Positions 5,183-6,392 of a stretch of 6,392 nt of DNA are shown in pieces (the first letter of the stretch is position 1; every line of letters starts with the position of its first letter). Below the pieces are notes generated by a model, which saw nothing but the letters and a program-made list of their open reading frames with translations, had not been told where the DNA came from and searched no databases. The stretch comes from Candidatus Hydrogenedentota bacterium (GTDB lineage Bacteria; Hydrogenedentota; Hydrogenedentia; Hydrogenedentales; SLHB01): positions 1 to 6,392 of the forward strand of contig PUOI01000266.1 of NCBI GenBank assembly GCA_003552765.1, given 5' to 3'. The position numbers were made by a program, and so were the translations under genes.

Positions 5183-6362
5183 GGGGCGTCTCCTCCTGGC
5201 CGGCCGCCGCCAGGGCCGCGGCATACACCGTCCGCACAGGCACACCCGCTTCCTCTGCCCGTTGGCGGCAATCCTCGTACTCGGGTTGACGCAAATGGGG
5301 CTGTCCGTCAAGATGGCCGATCTTGACGCGTACTTCGCCCCAGGGCGTGGCGGTCCATTCCCACGAGCGCTCCAAGCAATAGCGGGACTCCGTCCGCATC
5401 CGCAAGCCCAAGGTGGTCGAGTTGGCGAACAACGTCTGCGTGACAGCGTCCACTTGGGTTTCGTCGCACAAGACCGTGACCAGATGCCCCGGCCGGCCCT
5501 TCTTGCCTTGAACCGGCGTGAGAAAGGCGTCCCGCGCGCCGCAATCCATGATAGCGCTAATGAGAGGCGGGTACAGCTCCGGACTCATGTCGTCAAGCGT
5601 GCTTTCAATCACCACGATCGGCTCCGTGCGCAAGCCCGCCTCTTCCGTCTTGCCCACCAGGGCCCGCAATACATTGGGCCGATCCGGCAGATCGCGCGTC
5701 CCGCTGCCGTAGCCCACGGTTTCGGGCGTCATGGACGGCATGGGACCAAAGCCGGAGGCCATCTGCGCGATGAGGGCGGCCCCCGTGGGCGTGGTCAGCT
5801 CGGCTTCCACGTCCCCGCCGTACGAGGGAATCTCCTTGACCAGCAGGGCCGTGGCGGGCGCGGGGACCGGCATGAGGCCGTGGTCGCACTTGACTTGACC
5901 GCCCCCCAACGCCAGGGGAGACGCGGTCACTTTGCGCACGCCGAGGTTGTGCAATGCGAGATGCGCGCCAATCACATCCACAATGGAATCAAGCGCGCCC
6001 ACTTCATGGAAGTGGACTTTCTCCACCGTCGTTCCGTGGACCGCGGCCTCGGCGTCGGCGATCCGCCGAAACGTGGCCGCGCTGGCTTCCTTCACTTGGG
6101 CTGGCAGATCGCCGCCCTCAATAATTTCGAGAATGTGGCGGAGATGCCGGTGCGGTTTCTCCGAGGAGTCCACGTGGACCCCGAATTGGGTGGCGGTGAC
6201 GCCTTTCTTAACCACTTTTTCCGCCGTGATGTGGAATCCCGGCACGCCGAGGCTTTGTAGGCCCGTCTCAAGACGCTCGAAGCTTGCGCCCGCGTCAAGC
6301 AACGCACCCACCATCATGTCGCCGCTCACTCCGGAAAAACAATCGAAATGCAAGGTCTTCAT
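5175..6362 (-). CDS. larC: Nickel-pincer cofactor biosynthesis protein LarC (nickel insertase)
   Basis: LarC inserts nickel into pyridinium-3,5-bisthiocarboxylic acid mononucleotide in a CTP-dependent reaction, completing the nickel-pincer nucleotide used by lactate racemase and relatives. The 395-residue product has the family N-terminus LHFDCFSGVSGDMMVGALLDAG (4-25), a short His-rich stretch HRHLRH (71-76), VHFHEVGALDSIVDV (116-130), LTTPTGAAL (189-197), GYGSGTRD (217-224) and ESTLDDMSPE (253-262, usually ETNIDDMxPE). A C-terminal half typical of LarC2 follows. Both halves lie in one uninterrupted frame, unlike Lactobacillus plantarum, where larC1 and larC2 are joined by ribosomal frameshifting. 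An in-frame TGA at 6392-6390 limits the start to TTG 6365 or ATG 6362; ATG is preferred, with GGGGATAGG upstream as a modest ribosome-binding site. The stop overlaps the coaD start. larB, larE and a lactate-racemase-like client gene are not in the window. Confidence 0.93.
   Translation of the reverse strand: MKTLHFDCFSGVSGDMMVGALLDAGASFERLETGLQSLGVPGFHITAEKVVKKGVTATQFGVHVDSSEKPHRHLRHILEIIEGGDLPAQVKEASAATFRRIADAEAAVHGTTVEKVHFHEVGALDSIVDVIGAHLALHNLGVRKVTASPLALGGGQVKCDHGLMPVPAPATALLVKEIPSYGGDVEAELTTPTGAALIAQMASGFGPMPSMTPETVGYGSGTRDLPDRPNVLRALVGKTEEAGLRTEPIVVIESTLDDMSPELYPPLISAIMDCGARDAFLTPVQGKKGRPGHLVTVLCDETQVDAVTQTLFANSTTLGLRMRTESRYCLERSWEWTATPWGEVRVKIGHLDGQPHLRQPEYEDCRQRAEEAGVPVRTVYAAALAAAGQEETPHA
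5191..5197 (-). promoter_or_regulatory. Strong ribosome-binding site of coaD inside larC
   Basis: On the - strand AGGAGGA lies 8 bases before the ATG at 5182. It is within the final codons of larC, about 14 bases before the larC stop. This near-consensus site decides the coaD start against upstream in-frame codons and suggests that coaD can initiate on its own as well as by coupling to larC translation. Confidence 0.8.
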
Positions 6363-6391
6363 CAACCTATCCCCATGCGTTTCGTGACATC
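6362..6391 (-). CDS. Possible 3' end of an upstream operon gene
   Basis: Upstream of larC only one - strand frame stays open to the window edge. It reads DVTKRMGIG and then TGA at 6364-6362, and the TGA shares its A with the larC ATG (TGATG). Such overlaps are common inside operons, so this may be the C-terminus of a preceding gene, and another lar gene would be a natural candidate. Nine residues give no identity, and an open frame of this length occurs by chance. Confidence 0.25.
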   Translation of the reverse strand, partial: DVTKRMGIG

Positions 6392-6392
6392 A

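Noticed and set aside
5163..6260. A 365-codon open frame on the + strand opposite larC, and a similar one at 4712-5326 opposite coaD
   Set aside because: LarC and CoaD are unmistakable on the - strand. The + frames are His/Arg/Gly-rich shadows without domain signatures.

Overview
This GC-rich window holds an ordinary housekeeping backbone (mismatch repair, cell-wall sugar recycling, CoA synthesis, nickel-pincer cofactor synthesis) with two less ordinary things inserted: a structured inverted-repeat element and a large secreted beta-helix protein. No taxonomic marker is present. The base composition, an exported beta-helix protein with a foldase-like tail, and intergenic blocks of short GC-rich palindromes resemble large-genome environmental Gram-negative bacteria of the Planctomycetota/Hydrogenedentota type. 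That placement is an impression, not a demonstration.

Layout from left to right. Bases 1-446 are the 3' end of mutS on the + strand. Bases 447-828 have no gene and are largely filled by two tail-to-tail copies (517-623 and 650-748) of one roughly 100-base multi-hairpin repeat. A complete anmK follows at 829-1920 (+). Bases 1921-2281 have no gene; they hold a strong stem-loop whose T-tract lies on the - strand, a second hairpin, and a good sigma70-type promoter. Next is a 750-residue exported protein (2282-4534, +) made of a right-handed parallel beta-helix followed by a domain resembling the N-terminal part of SurA/PrsA-type foldases. A short convergent intergenic stretch (4535-4681) carries a terminator-like hairpin. 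The right third is a - strand operon, larC (6362-5175) then coaD (5182-4682), with an 8-base overlap. The last bases may hold the end of a further upstream gene of that operon.

How the genes fit together: mutS and anmK are separated by the repeat and show no sign of co-regulation. The beta-helix gene appears to have its own promoter and to be a single-gene unit. larC and coaD look translationally coupled, but their products belong to different cofactor pathways (nickel-pincer nucleotide and coenzyme A).

The strongest candidate for something undescribed is the inverted repeat pair at 517-748. The two copies align with a single 8-base gap, and their stems differ by paired, compensating substitutions, which points to selection on folded structure. 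The second candidate is the beta-helix/foldase-like fusion.
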